NCBI RefSeq assembly: GCF_022539505.1
Contig: NC_061512.1
Coordinates: 256,138,510-256,202,509 of the forward strand
Length of the DNA: 64,000 nucleotides
Direction of reading: 5' to 3'
DNA from: Lolium rigidum
Lineage: Eukaryota; Streptophyta; Magnoliopsida; Poales; Poaceae
Positions 43,489 through 53,484 of the stretch are shown piece by piece. Within the stretch, counting starts at the first letter, position 1; each line of letters begins with the position of its first letter. Both the position numbers and the translations under genes were made by a program. Under the pieces are notes generated by a model, which made no database searches, was not told the origin of the DNA, and saw only the letters and a list, made by a program, of their open reading frames with translations.

Positions 43489-45404
43489 TCGTACACTATG
43501 TAACAGGAAAAACTAATGCATTGTAGAATACTCCATTAATTAAATCTAGGGAACACAACCCAATTTATGTGAACCGTTATCAAAATAAGTATTATACTCG
43601 TGCATAATAGAAGCTTCTATCGAGATATTTTTACATACTAAAACGTAAACAAAACATATAAGAACATTTTAATATATTTGTGTGGCACAAGTTACTTCGT
43701 GGATGAAGGTGATTTTGTCATGCTTATGTTTCAGTGCAATTACCAAACTAAAATTTATCACACAACACATTTTGAAAATTTGAGTCCCACTATATCTTGG
43801 TGTATTTTGATATGCTAGAATTTAAGTTCCAAAGGAGAAGCATTAGTAGTAGATACAACAAAAATTGAAAAAGGTAGGGTGATTTTTTTCAATAAAAAAT
43901 ACATTAATCTGGGTTTAATATACACACAATAAGTCCAACATTTAACAAATACATAGATGAAGACAATCAAAACCTAAAGTGCGTGACATTGTACCATTTA
44001 AATAGTAGATTTTTTATTTGTAAATGTGGAAACACTCTAGGCAAGAAAACATATTAAAATGATTGAAAAAGTTCTAGGATTACTAATGTAAACACAGAAA
44101 AAGTGATTTTATTATTGTTGACTAGGCAAGTCTACATAGATGTCGGTATAGGCTGAGAAACAGTATATATAACTTTATATGAATATTTGAACAAAAGATT
44201 GTATTAACTAACATATTTATACCGGAAGGACCATGCGAAACGAGAAAATTAAGTAACTCAAACTATCTGGCCTCATGTGAAGGGTTTTTGTTATAACCGT
44301 ATTCATTAATGCACAACTAACAAACCAGGCGGGAGGATTATTTTTTTACTCCTCTAATGTTAGAAAGTTTCTTCTTAGTTCTAGTGTATAGTTTACAAAG
44401 TCGGTAGCTCTATGTTTTAGTTTATCTGAGTCACCAATTCGACTCTGGATGATTTGAGATCGGTTTTTGGTGAGAAGGTAGGCATAGTAGACTGATGTTT
44501 GCTTGTGAACTACTTTTGTTGCTGCTAAAGGTGACCATCATTTTTGCTCCGGATTAGTTTTGCTAGGACTTCCTTACTATGTCCATCTGCCCCTAGTGTT
44601 TTATGTCGCTAGTGTACAAAGTCATGTGTGGTTCGCGCTTGCTTCAAAGTTTGTGTTTTATAAAAGTTTATGTTTTTTGGAGATATTTTAGTTCCTTTCT
44701 TTAATTTGCCGAGTTTATAATGTTAGGCACATTTGATAATGGTTACCACAGACAAAACCTACTCACATGGCTACCTTTTTCATTATTTCTTTTCTTTACC
44801 ATTTCTCATATTCTTCCTTACATTTTTTTCACTTTCATTTCGCGTGTTTGTTCTTTTTTATGCAAGATTACACAATGTACCTTTAGTTACAAATGTAGAT
44901 ACTCACCACTACACCCAGAAAAAACATACATTCTCCTCAGAAAAATGACGAAGCACCGACCTCTATAATAATTAATAAATTATTATCAGAAAGTGGCAAT
45001 AGTTTCCATGGTTTAACAACATAGCAAGAAATAAACCGCAATAACCGCTACTTGCTCTAGAGAAAATACACCCCACATCAGCATTTCCTTTCTTCCCTTG
45101 TTGACATTTGGTCGAAACCTGCCACATCCTAGCATCGGAGCAAGCTCATTCTGCCCAAACCTCTCTCCGTCAACTCAAACAACATGACATTTACACGGCC
45201 TCGTTCGTGGGGAAGTTAGCCTAGGTGACCTCGAATATCAGCACGAGCAACACTGTCCAGTAATTTCATGTCTCCAAGGCTACCTCGTCTTCTAGCGTGT
45301 TGTCAATCTCGCATGACCGATTTGCGCATCTTTCATGATGATGTTTAGGTTAGGAACATCTTGCACTCGATCAAAACCCTCAACCTGACTAGAAACATAT
45401 TATG
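43489..45404. other. Unassigned AT-rich intergenic sequence
   Basis: No gene. The part 45130-45340 is a diverged copy of the repeat at 36815-37030, on the other side of the copia element. The rest shows no structure I can name. Confidence 0.5.
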
Positions 45405-45546
45405 TACTCCCTCTGTCCATAAAAGTATGCCTCAACTTTGTATAAATTTAAATGTATCTTAACCTGATTTAGCATATAGGTACATCTATTTTTTTAATAA
45501 AAAAACCCGCAAAAACTGAGACATCCTTTTATAGATGCAAAAAGTA
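45405..45546. mobile_element. Stowaway (Tc1/Mariner) MITE, decayed
   Basis: Element 45407-45544 with TA on both sides. The left end CTCCCTCTGTCCATAAAAG is the classic Stowaway terminal repeat. The right end (CTTTTATAGATGCAAAAAG) is a degraded complement. 138 bp, non-coding. Confidence 0.85.
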
Positions 45547-46069
45547 CTTGCATTATCCAGCAACATTATATGGTGAGCTAATAACATTGGGGGTACAACA
45601 ACTTGCGAAGCGGGTGCATTTTGGTACATATACTTGCAAACTGTGGTGCGGTAGTACAACAACTTGTAACCTAGGTGCAGATTAGTACAAAATCATTCTG
45701 GAACTAACACATGGCATCAGCTTTTTTGCGAGAATCCCCTTGTATACTATTCTCTCGCGTCTGTGTCCTTACCCCTTTGTCCCAAACCCACCAACCTGCC
45801 ACTCGCAGTCGCTGCCACAGCTGCCATGGCCGGCCGGATCGGCCGTCGATGATCATCTAGCTGTTGTACATGTCTTCGCCTGCGGTGCAGTAGATACACT
45901 CTCTCATAGGCCGGCGATCTCAGTCGGGAACGACGAGTCCGCACCGGCGTACCACTCACAGACATTCGACCAACCTGCGCCCACGGCTGCCGACGATTCC
46001 ACGGTGGACAAGAGCGCATCCTTGTTGATGGGAAATGATGGGGCTATATGGCTACAATAGCCGCGTCAT

Positions 46070-46385
46070 CACGAAGGGGATGTCGGGCGGGCGTGACAAC
46101 ACGGAGAGCTCAGACTTAATGCCTCTGAACAAATGGGCGGCGAGGTCCTTGGCGAGCAGGCGCTCGATGAGGTCATGTGCCGCCACCGCGTCTTGCCGAC
46201 CGCGGAGCCACAAGAGACAGCGATGGCGAGCGTTGCGCGTGATGTTGCGGAGCGTGGCCTTATTGGTAGCACCAGCGAATGGGGTGCGCCCGTGGATGAG
46301 CTTGTAGAGGAACACACAGTAGGCCCACCAATACACGGCACGCTGCCGCCGGCTGCCACCTCCGGCGCAGAGTGGACGTGAACGT
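46070..46385 (-). pseudogene. AGC kinase C-lobe fragment in the MULE
   Basis: On the minus strand one frame reads SAPEVAAGGS (the kinase APE motif) and, after a frame change at about 46345, YWWAYCVFLYKLIHGRTPFAG followed by ATNKATLRNI and LIERLLAKDLAAHL. This is the helix F to helix H region of plant AGCVIII kinases (consensus DWWAFGVFLYEL; PINOID/WAG/D6PK group, subgroup uncertain). The invariant Asp of DWW is Tyr here, and the frame change disables it. Such kinases phosphorylate auxin carriers and other membrane targets. The fragment has no catalytic HRD or DFG segment. It is a captured piece, not a gene. Confidence 0.75.
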
Positions 46386-46391
46386 CAGGGT

Positions 46392-46785
46392 CTCATAGAA
46401 GAGCTGTCCGCCGGAGACTTCTTTGATGTCTTGCTTGGACTGGAAGGGGAAGACAAGCTCTTAGAATCTGACATTGTTGTTCTCCTTGGGGTAAAATTCT
46501 GGCAACTAAACTCTGCATTGCATATATGTCTTACTTGTTATTGGCTTTAGTTGTGTAAATGTACATTTGATTGTTTTGATGATATTGTACAGGAGATGAT
46601 CTTTCAGGGAATACGCTGTTGCGATCCTGCTAGATGGGATCACGGCGAGAATGGTAATGCACCAGTACATCTAGGCGAAGGCGCAGGCCGAGATAGACGC
46701 CGAGGTCGGACGCGGTTTTGCCTTGCCGGATGCCTGCTCGGCTGCTCTACCTCCAGTGCGTCCTCAAGGGCGCGAGCTGCCGCTT
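46392..46785 (+). pseudogene. CYP78A-like cytochrome P450 fragment in the MULE
   Basis: Exon piece 46392-46490 reads GDFFDVLLGLEGEDKLLESD. An intron follows (46491-46592, GTAAAA ... GTACAG), and the next exon reads EMIFQG, then in a shifted frame VAILLDGITARMVMHQYI, a stop, AKAQAEIDAEVGRG and, in another frame, LYLQCVLKG. This matches the CYP78A region from the D-x-x-DVLL segment through the I helix (EMIFRGTDT) to the J/K helices, and the intron sits where CYP78A genes have theirs. The heme-binding Cys region is missing. The captured intron shows it came from genomic DNA. CYP78A enzymes influence organ size, but this piece cannot be active. Confidence 0.78.
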
Positions 46786-46872
46786 GTTCCTAGGGATGGT
46801 ACTTCTGGCTCGCACAACTGCTGCACTGCTTCGAGTGGCCGCCCGCCGACGGCTCTAGCGACCCACCACCTA

Positions 46873-47032
46873 CTAGTACACCGTCCCTATACCGCCACCG
46901 CCAAATAATCGGACCAGACTGAAGTCCGAGGCATTTACGAGGAGGACGCCGCGTGAATGGCCGCGGCGAGAAGAAGGGTGCCCACACAACCACGGATGGG
47001 GAGCAATCGAAAGAGAACCTTGGGAGATCGGA
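46873..47032 (-). pseudogene. AGC kinase glycine-loop fragment in the MULE
   Basis: The minus strand reads LVNASDFSLVRLFGGGGIGT plus VY and then a stop. This resembles the N-lobe start of an AGCVIII kinase (F-x-LV-x-x-LG-x-GDIG-x-VYL). The second Gly of the loop and the usual Asp of GDIG are changed. It lies upstream, in kinase orientation, of the C-lobe piece at 46070-46385, and the P450 fragment fills the place of the kinase middle on the opposite strand. It may derive from the same kinase gene. Confidence 0.55.
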
Positions 47033-47631
47033 CCTGTGAGTAGGGATGTAAATGGTACGGATAATTTCCGCTCCGAATCCGCATCCGTATCCGTTTTGAG
47101 GATATGGTATGCATTTTTAGAAATCCGCCGCATATGGATGATAGTGATCAAGCGGATATTCGACGGATACGGTAGAGGATATGGTATTGATACTATCCGA
47201 CGGATACGGATTATCCGCCATTTTTTGCGGATTATCCGAGGTCCACAAAGAGGATAATTCGAAAAAACTAGCCCAACCCTAAATATTTAGATAATATATT
47301 TAGTTCATCGGCCAAACTATGTATTCTATTAGCACGCAATTTGCTTTGTTGTACGAACAAGTGTGTACATTTAGCTATAGTCTATAATTACAAACATATT
47401 TTACATAAAAAAACATACTTCTATTTTTTATATGTATATTTTCTTAATAATCCGCATCCGATCCGAGTCCGGTCCGAATCCGCTCCATATCCGTAATCCG
47501 ATATAATCCGCATCCGAATCCGCATCCGACCGTTATCCGCTCCGATCCGAATCCGTTATAAAAATATGGTAAAGGATATGGTAAGAGTAATATCCGATCC
47601 GATCCGATCCGTTTACATCCCTACCTATGAG
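47033..47631. mobile_element. hAT-type MITE nested in the MULE
   Basis: Element 47041-47623 (583 bp) with ends TAGGGATGTAAATGG and CCGTTTACATCCCTA. The 8-bp flanks cctgtgag and cctatgag match at 7 of 8. Both arms are packed with CCGATCC / GGATA(C/T) GG words forming a long imperfect foldback, and the centre is AT-rich. Confidence 0.87.
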
Positions 47632-47941
47632 CTATGCTGCTGGAGTGCTGGTACTGCTCGCATAGCCGAGGCTCAAGTCGTGCGCGCTAGATGGCGATAG
47701 GGAGCACCGACGGCGAGTTTAATGGGGAAAAGAGGCAAGGGTCGCATATGAAAGAAAAAGTACATTAGAGACTTTTCGCAAAAACAATTATGCCATGTGT
47801 CAGTTCCGAAGCCATTTTATACTAATCTGCACCTACGTTACAAGTTATTGTACTACCGCACCACACTTTGCAAGTGTATGTACCAAAATGCACCCACGCC
47901 GCAAGTTATTGTACCTCCAATGTTATTAGCTCTTTTATGGT

Positions 47942-48299
47942 ATTACAGGGCTGGTTTAAGCAGGCATTATCCTCATGTCATTGTCCGCGATAGATGAATG
48001 GAAAAAGGTATCTCTCAGCCGGCTACAGCCGGTTCGCTCTCCGTGGCAGATCGATCAGCCGGTCCCAGGCGTTGTGACTTACACTTGCACGTGCATAGAT
48101 TTTTCGGCTGGGTGCGCGGTGTGAGGTGATGTTGGCAACATGATGCATACGTACCACATGTGCGTGGATTTTGCGGCGCCAGGTTCAAACGTGCATGCAG
48201 TGAAATTGATCGACCGGGTCTTCTCGATTTCACTGTTTTTGTCTCTGTCGAACTGGATGACCACTTTATCTTGCCTTGTACTCCTATAAGGCTATAACA
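47942..48299. other. Unassigned intergenic sequence
   Basis: No gene seen. AGCCGG(C/T) words recur at 48018-48062. Confidence 0.4.
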
Positions 48300-48821
48300 T
48301 GCAGTATAGGTACATATAGCACGCTGCCGTGAAAACCATGCACTCCTCCAAGCCAAGTAGGGGAGGGCTCCGTTTCCCAGTTTTGGGAGCTTCGTTTCCC
48401 GTCTTTAGGGCTTTTGTTTGCAGGAGCGACGTTCAGGTGGTGGTGGCGGCACCTCGTGCAATAATATTTCCCTGGCTTCAACCCATCTCGACGGCTACGT
48501 CGAGAAGCTTGTGGGTATGGTGTGGTCTTCGAGGATTTTGTCTGGATGTGGGGATCTTCGGATCGTCAAGGAGCTTCATCGGCAGTTCATCCTACTTCTT
48601 CGTCTTTGGGACGGATGTGGTCTTTTCGACCCGTTCGACGACTTCCCGTCTGCACACAACAACGTCAGGCTGGCTCAGGCAGCGGCGGCGCGCCGTCGAC
48701 ACGGTCTGGAGGTTGAAGATGAAGGGTTTCTCAAGGATCTCGTTGTAATTTTCGTTTTTCTTGAGCTGCTTTGTACCGTTCGGTGTTTCTTTTAATGCCA
48801 GTGTCCTATTCGCAAAAAAAA
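48300..48821 (+). mobile_element. Possible LINE/retroposon 3' end
   Basis: GC-rich sequence that ends in TTCTTTTAATGCCAGTGTCC-like 3' text and an A8 run (48814-48821). The layout (low-information frame, T-rich 3' UTR, poly(A)) is that of a 5'-truncated plant LINE. No reverse transcriptase motif is visible and no target duplication was found, so the call is tentative. Confidence 0.35.
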
Positions 48822-49139
48822 CGAAAGAAGGATTTTATTCCCAAAATTCTGGTCTTGGGCTTGTACCAATCCTCGACGGTGAGCTCGAATCGGCGCATGC
48901 GGTGTGCCAATGTTTGACAAATCACTGTTAACACCGCCGCGGCTCCAGTGTTCCAACGCACTGCCGGGTCCCTCTCGGCGTCTTGTGGCCCTATGTGCTA
49001 TTACCACTGGCCACACACACGGCTCCCTCCATGCCGATGTGGTGTCCCACCCCACGGATGCAACATCGGGGCATCCAAAAAGCCTTGCGGTAGGCCGATC
49101 TCTACAGGTTGTGCCTCCCATACAGCGAGCGGCGACATG
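48822..49139. other. Unassigned sequence
   Basis: GC-rich, with no domain recognised on either strand. Confidence 0.4.
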
Positions 49140-50045
49140 CATTTTGAATTTACTAAGATGTTCTTCAAATTTTGCTACAAGGGCCCTTGGACGAAAATTG
49201 GATTTTCTTTATGCTTCATACAAATTTACAAAATGTTGGATACGATGGTGTGTTTTGTTGGAAACGATTTTTGGGTACGTTGGCAAGAGATGTTGAAAAA
49301 TGAGAAATTATATTTATGCTACATACAAATTTTCATAACGTTGGATACGCTGGCGAGTTTGGTTGGACAAGATTTTTGGGATGTTGGCAAAGAGACGATT
49401 AAAAAATTAGATTTTCTTTTATGTTGCACACAATTTTTCATAATGTCGGATGCCTTTGTGAGTTAATTTGCTGGAAATTATATTTTTTAAACGAGGTAAA
49501 AGATTTTCCATTTTCATTAATAGAGAAGAAGTTTAGAGTTTCATAACAAGTGCCTAGGACAAGCCCTAGGACTTTATCAAAAGCCTACTCTCCCGGTATT
49601 ACATTCCACAATTCCTTAGCGCCGGCCAAGCACCAAGCCCGAGCCTCATCTTTGATCTTGGCAATGATAGCATTTGTGGCGGAATGGTGGTGGCGGAAGA
49701 CTCTAGCGTTGCGCTCCTTCCAAACTTCCCAAGAGATGAGCATAAGCAAGGATGCCAAAGCTTTCCTATGTTGACCTCTTCCTAAGGAAATATTTGTCCA
49801 CCACGCATCGATGTTTGGCTCATTACTCCATGACTCCTGGGATCTATCATGAATATCACACCAAGCTAGAATCTCTTTCCAAACTTGCAAGGTAAAGCGA
49901 CATTTATACATGAGGTGATTGTTGTGTCTATTGGCAAAGAGGTGACGAAAAATGAAAAATCATTTCATGTTACATATATTTTCATAGTGTTGGATACACT
50001 TGCGAGTTTTGTTGGATACGTTGCTGCAAAGGTTTCTCATATCTT
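49140..50045 (+). repeat. Degenerate ~100-bp tandem repeat, split by a LINE
   Basis: About four diverged units of the pattern TTTGTTGGA-ACGATTTTTGGG, GTTGGCAAGAGA, ATGAAAAATTA, ATGCTACATACAAATTTTCA, TAATGTTGGATACG: near 49180-49280, 49281-49380, 49381-49466 and, after the LINE, 49930-50040. The array has no coding meaning that I can see. Confidence 0.7.
49480..49925 (-). mobile_element. 5'-truncated LINE, 3' end
   Basis: Minus-strand retroposon ending in a short A run (TTTTTTAAACGAGG on the plus strand at about 49484). The coding end (49911-49585) matches the C-terminus of plant LINE reverse transcriptases (zf-RVT region): MYKCRFTLQVWKEILAWCDI, then WEVWKERNARVFRH. About 350 bp of coding sequence and a 100-bp 3' UTR are present. 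It lies inside the tandem repeat. Confidence 0.8.
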
Positions 50046-50448
50046 TTGCCTTTTTTAGTCCATCACGTAGCTCGATGTAATAAAATTAACACACGATGTG
50101 AGATTAGTAGAGAAATCTCTATAGAATAAGTGTGTTATGGTGGGCTGCATGCTACGATAACACGCCATTTTTACCAAGCCTTGTGTCTGTGACCTTTTTT
50201 TTTGCTTGCTCGCATGTGTGCAGAATGTTGATGCTTCATGGAAGAACATACTACTCCGAGCGGGTGTCGGGAGTAGGACAAGGAGCATGCCATCTGGGAG
50301 TGCGCAGAGGAGGTGGAGCATGTCGTCTGGGAGTGGGAGTGTGCAGAGGTTCGTCATGACTGATGCGTTCGTGAACTCATGAAGAGATCGGACAATTGAA
50401 TCGGTTAGAGCTCTATGGAAAGAGGATGAATCCTAGTCCATATGGGTT
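50046..50448. other. Sequence upstream of the RING gene
   Basis: Contains a two-copy repeat at about 50264-50346 (GGAGCATG(C/T)C(A/G)TCTGGGAGTG). A plus-strand frame reads EHVVWEW-like text, perhaps another decayed LINE C-terminus, but this is weak. Confidence 0.35.
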
Positions 50449-50499
50449 AAGGAAATCGCTGACAGCATCTCAAAAAAAAAAGAAGGAAATCGCTGACAG
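50449..50499 (+). mobile_element. Ultra-short retroposition scar with 17-bp TSD
   Basis: A perfect 17-base direct repeat (AAGGAAATCGCTGACAG at 50449-50465 and 50483-50499) encloses only CATCTC plus A10 and G (50466-50482). This is the pattern left by target-primed reverse transcription that aborted almost at once. Confidence 0.7.
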
Positions 50500-50566
50500 A
50501 AGTTGAAGAATCCAAACTTGGGGACTCCGACTGCGACTTCGATTCCTCCTCGAGCCTACGTGGTTA

Positions 50567-50573
50567 TTTATAT
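50567..50573 (+). promoter_or_regulatory. TATA box of the RING-H2 gene
   Basis: TTTATAT in the context GGTTATTTATATGCACC, 80-86 bp upstream of the ATG at 50653. Expected transcription start is about 50600, which excludes ATGs further upstream. Confidence 0.6.
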
Positions 50574-50652
50574 GCACCGGTCGCCTGACGGAACTGTTTT
50601 GCTCGGCATCTTAGGGATCGAGCTTAGGTTTGTTTGGTGCCGCGGGACAAAC

Positions 50653-51420
50653 ATGTCGACGATGCCTTCACCTCCGAGGAAAAACATGCCGTCGCTGGCC
50701 GCGGCGGCCACCGAGTGCCGGTTCGATGGATCGGCGACGATGAAACGAAGAATCAACCGGGACAAAGACCGCGAGTGCGTGGTGCGCATGCAGGGCGACC
50801 TCATCGTCCGCTACAAGGTCAACGCGGCCGGAGGCCCGGTGCTGCCGGCGTCCGTGCGCCGGGAGGCCGCCCGGAGGTTCGACCAGTCCTTCCTCCTTGA
50901 CGACCCGGACACCTTCTTCCGGAGCTACAGCGCATGCCGCGATACGATCCACCGGATGCTCATGGAGACGCCGCTCCTCCGGGAGCTCGACCTCGGCGCC
51001 GACAACTGGGACCATTTCATGCCCCACTCGCTCGCTACCACCATCATGGACTTTTCCCGACGCGGCAGGCAGGAGCTTGGGGGCGTCGCCCTGCGCTACG
51101 ACGTCGACATGGCTCTCACCATCTGGGCCGACCTTCTCTACGACGAGCCCAAGGCGCTGCTCCTCGCGTGCCTGCACCAGGCTGAGGCTGCTGCTGGAGC
51201 TACAACGACGACGCCTGCTGCTGAGTGCTGTGTATGCATGGAGGATCTGGCAGCTCGAGACACGGCGAGGCTGCCGTGCTCTCATTCCTTCCACCGTCAG
51301 TGCATCGTGCCGTGGTTCTACAAGGCGGCCACATGCCCAATTTGTCGCCACGATATAAGCCACTGCCTTGTTGCTCTCACCCACACACCAAAGGGCAAGT
51401 TTCCAGGTCTCCAACCCTGA
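50653..51420 (+). CDS. RING-H2 zinc-finger protein, probable E3 ubiquitin ligase
   Basis: Single-exon gene of 255 codons. The start at 50653 is chosen because it follows the TATA box by about 85 bp and has the context ACAAACATG; the frame is open further upstream. The N-terminal 180 residues are unrecognised, basic at first (KRRINRDKDRECVVRMQGD) and then helical (DTIHRMLMETPLLRELDLG). The C-terminal RING-H2 ligands are Cys192, Cys195, Cys209, His211, His214, Cys217, Cys228 and Cys231 (CCVCMEDL ... LPCSHSFHRQCIVPWF ... CPICR), with the Pro after Cys228 and the Trp221 that usually contact the E2. It would transfer ubiquitin from an E2 to an unknown substrate. No membrane segment. G/C-rich third positions contrast with the surrounding AT-rich DNA, typical of grass single-exon genes. 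Confidence 0.9.
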   Translation: MSTMPSPPRKNMPSLAAAATECRFDGSATMKRRINRDKDRECVVRMQGDLIVRYKVNAAGGPVLPASVRREAARRFDQSFLLDDPDTFFRSYSACRDTIHRMLMETPLLRELDLGADNWDHFMPHSLATTIMDFSRRGRQELGGVALRYDVDMALTIWADLLYDEPKALLLACLHQAEAAAGATTTTPAAECCVCMEDLAARDTARLPCSHSFHRQCIVPWFYKAATCPICRHDISHCLVALTHTPKGKFPGLQP

Positions 51421-52414
51421 TCATCAACAATATATTTGTCGCGGTCAAATCGAGCAGGGCAGGAACACACAAAATTAAGTGCAACTTTCCAGCTCTCAGT
51501 ATTGTGATCATCAACGTCTCTATGTGCTCTAAGTAGTAAGAATTGTAATGGTATCTAGCTAGCAATTCCCAGCTTGTGGTCTAATTGTAACACAAATATC
51601 CTGGTAATAAATTTCTGGACTTCAAAAATAAATATTCTGGAGTTCAGCAAAATTGGTCCAAACCACCCACACGGCGCCAACACGTGGCTTGTTTTGTTTT
51701 GCAAAAAATCCTGGGATCCAGGCAAATTAATCCACCACGTGCTAGGCGCTCCCGGATTCCTCCTCATGGTCGTCATTATCAGCCTAGTCAATGCCGCGGT
51801 GCTCCCCGCATCGTGTGGCCATTTGGCTGCCCTAGAGGCGGGACAACGCCATCGCCACCCTCTCGTCGTCGATGTAGTCCGCCACTGCCACGCTGCAGGT
51901 TAACGACACCGGGGTGGCTCCATCTCCTTGGAGTCCTCACGGTTCACAATCAGGGAGAAGTCGGTCTTGGCAAGGACGTTTTTCAGATTTAATTTTCAGT
52001 TTTTTTTTCAAATATGAATAATTTTCAGTTTAAAAATTTAAAATTTAAAATCTGAATAATTTTAAAATTTAAGCATTTAAAATGAAGGTAGTGGTATTTA
52101 TAACATCATCAAGGGAATATTCTTAGATTTGAAAAATATTAAATTGTCAACTAGTGTGCAAACAACAATTGACAAAATGCGATAGAAGGTTACTTCGTGA
52201 ACACGATTCTGCTGTCAATCATGATTCCCGAGAATCACTTGTGATTCTTGATTTCTGGAATCAGAAGAGAATCTGTTTGTTTGTTTACTTTGCTGTTTGG
52301 ATAGCTTTACAGACCGTAATTAATGTAAAATGTATGTTGTGCAGCTCGCATGTAGACATAAATTAATGTAATTAATGTAAAATGTATGACTTGTGCTCAT
52401 CTAAAACACAATAT
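51421..52414. other. Downstream region of the RING gene, then AT-rich DNA
   Basis: AATAAA-type signals at about 51605 and 51627 could end the RING transcript. 52015-52090 is low-complexity TTTAAAATTTAAA. No other gene. Confidence 0.45.
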
Positions 52415-52570
52415 AAAAGCAAATAAAATGTCATGATACATAGACAGAAATTAAACATAACATCATATAAAATGTCACCATACATAGCCACAAATTAAAC
52501 GGAACAACAAATAGAATCTCATCATACATAGCCACAAATTAAAAGCAAATAAAATGTCATGATACAACAT
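52415..52570. repeat. ~44-bp degenerate tandem repeat
   Basis: About 3.5 units sharing AAATAAAATGTCATGATACA / ATAGCCACAAATTAAA. It abuts the 3' end of the Myb/SANT-like gene and may be its 3' UTR. Confidence 0.7.
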
Positions 52571-52577
52571 ATATCAT

Positions 52578-53484
52578 CTAATTCTTCCTACGGTCCTCAT
52601 ACATCCTCCTCAGCAAATTTATCTTGCCTTCATTTGTCTTAAGTGTACGAAAAAAGACACGGTTCTCCAACTTAGCAAACAACTTTGTTGCTATGTAATG
52701 CTCATCACTTCTTTCTTTTGCTCCACACACCACTACTTCTTCCATTATCTTTTCAATTTCAGTGACAATGGTCATTTTGCTAGAAGCAACTAACGCATCT
52801 TCATTAATCATATTTTTAACCATACGCTTCAATTCACGTTGCACATGATTTTTCTTTTTTGGGTTCTCAAGCTGTCCAACGCCTCTCTTTGCACGACTAC
52901 TTGGAGTAACATGTACGTCTTCATCATCATCATCTTCAAGATTATGATGCTCTGCACCCTCCGGCAACACCGTACCAGATACTGTACCAGGCATGAATGA
53001 GCTCTCTCCAGTAACAAGGACATTCTCAAACATCCTCCTCATCTCATCCAAATGTTCAGGTCCACATTTACGAAATGCCAGAAACTCCTTGTTTTCCTGA
53101 AAACATAATAGTTGGTATACTGTTTTCTTTAATCACGCATTCTCAAAATTACTACAATAGAGTAAAACTTACTTCTCCCATTTTCTTCCACCAATCATCA
53201 TAAGCTACCACAGTGTTTGCTTCATCATTCCAACCTAAACCTGTTGTCTTGTTCTTAAAGGTCATCCAATTGGTGTACTCCTTCTTCATACCATCCCATC
53301 TATTTTTGAACTGTTGTCTGTTACAATCTCTCCTTGTTTCTCTAAAAAAAACCTCAGCAAGGTTTTTGTAACCAACGGGACTCAGAAACTTCAAAGGCCT
53401 ATTCCCCTTTTCTTTCTCAATCACACAAAGTTTGCAAAATATAGCAGTAGCTTTCGCATCTCAAATTGCTTTCTCTTTTGCCAT
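52578..53484 (-). pseudogene. Myb/SANT-like gene (Harbinger ORF1 or L10-interacting type)
   Basis: ATG at 53484 (MAKEKAI, then a TGA at 53461-53463). Exon 1 runs to 53173, the intron is 53172-53097 (GTAAGT ... TTTTCAG) and exon 2 ends at 52578. Exon 1 encodes a Myb/SANT-like domain (PF12776 type): VGYKNLAEVFFRETR, FKNRWDGMKKEYTNWM, TTGLGWNDEANTVVAYDDWW. Exon 2 has an acidic stretch (EDDDDEDVHV), a Lys-rich patch (PKKKNHVQRELKRM) and a helical end (KINLLRRMYEDRRKN). Proteins of this build occur as ORF1 of PIF/Harbinger and as host LIMYB-like factors. One early stop is the only defect seen. No TIRs were found around it. Confidence 0.7.

Larger units (their letters stand above)
45566..47941. mobile_element. 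Mutator-like element carrying host gene pieces (Pack-MULE)
   Basis: Element 45575-47932 with inverted repeats of about 160 bp (45575-45734 and 47770-47932, starting GAGCTAATAACATTGG), roughly 85-90% alike by eye. The 9-bp flanks ttatatggt (45566-45574) and ttttatggt (47933-47941) match at 8 of 9, as expected for Mutator. The interior has no transposase. It carries a CYP78A-like P450 fragment (+), two AGC kinase pieces (-) and a nested hAT-type MITE. Confidence 0.88.

Noticed and set aside
49140..50045. CRISPR-like array
   Set aside because: Units are long, diverged and without regular spacers; the sequence is plant nuclear.
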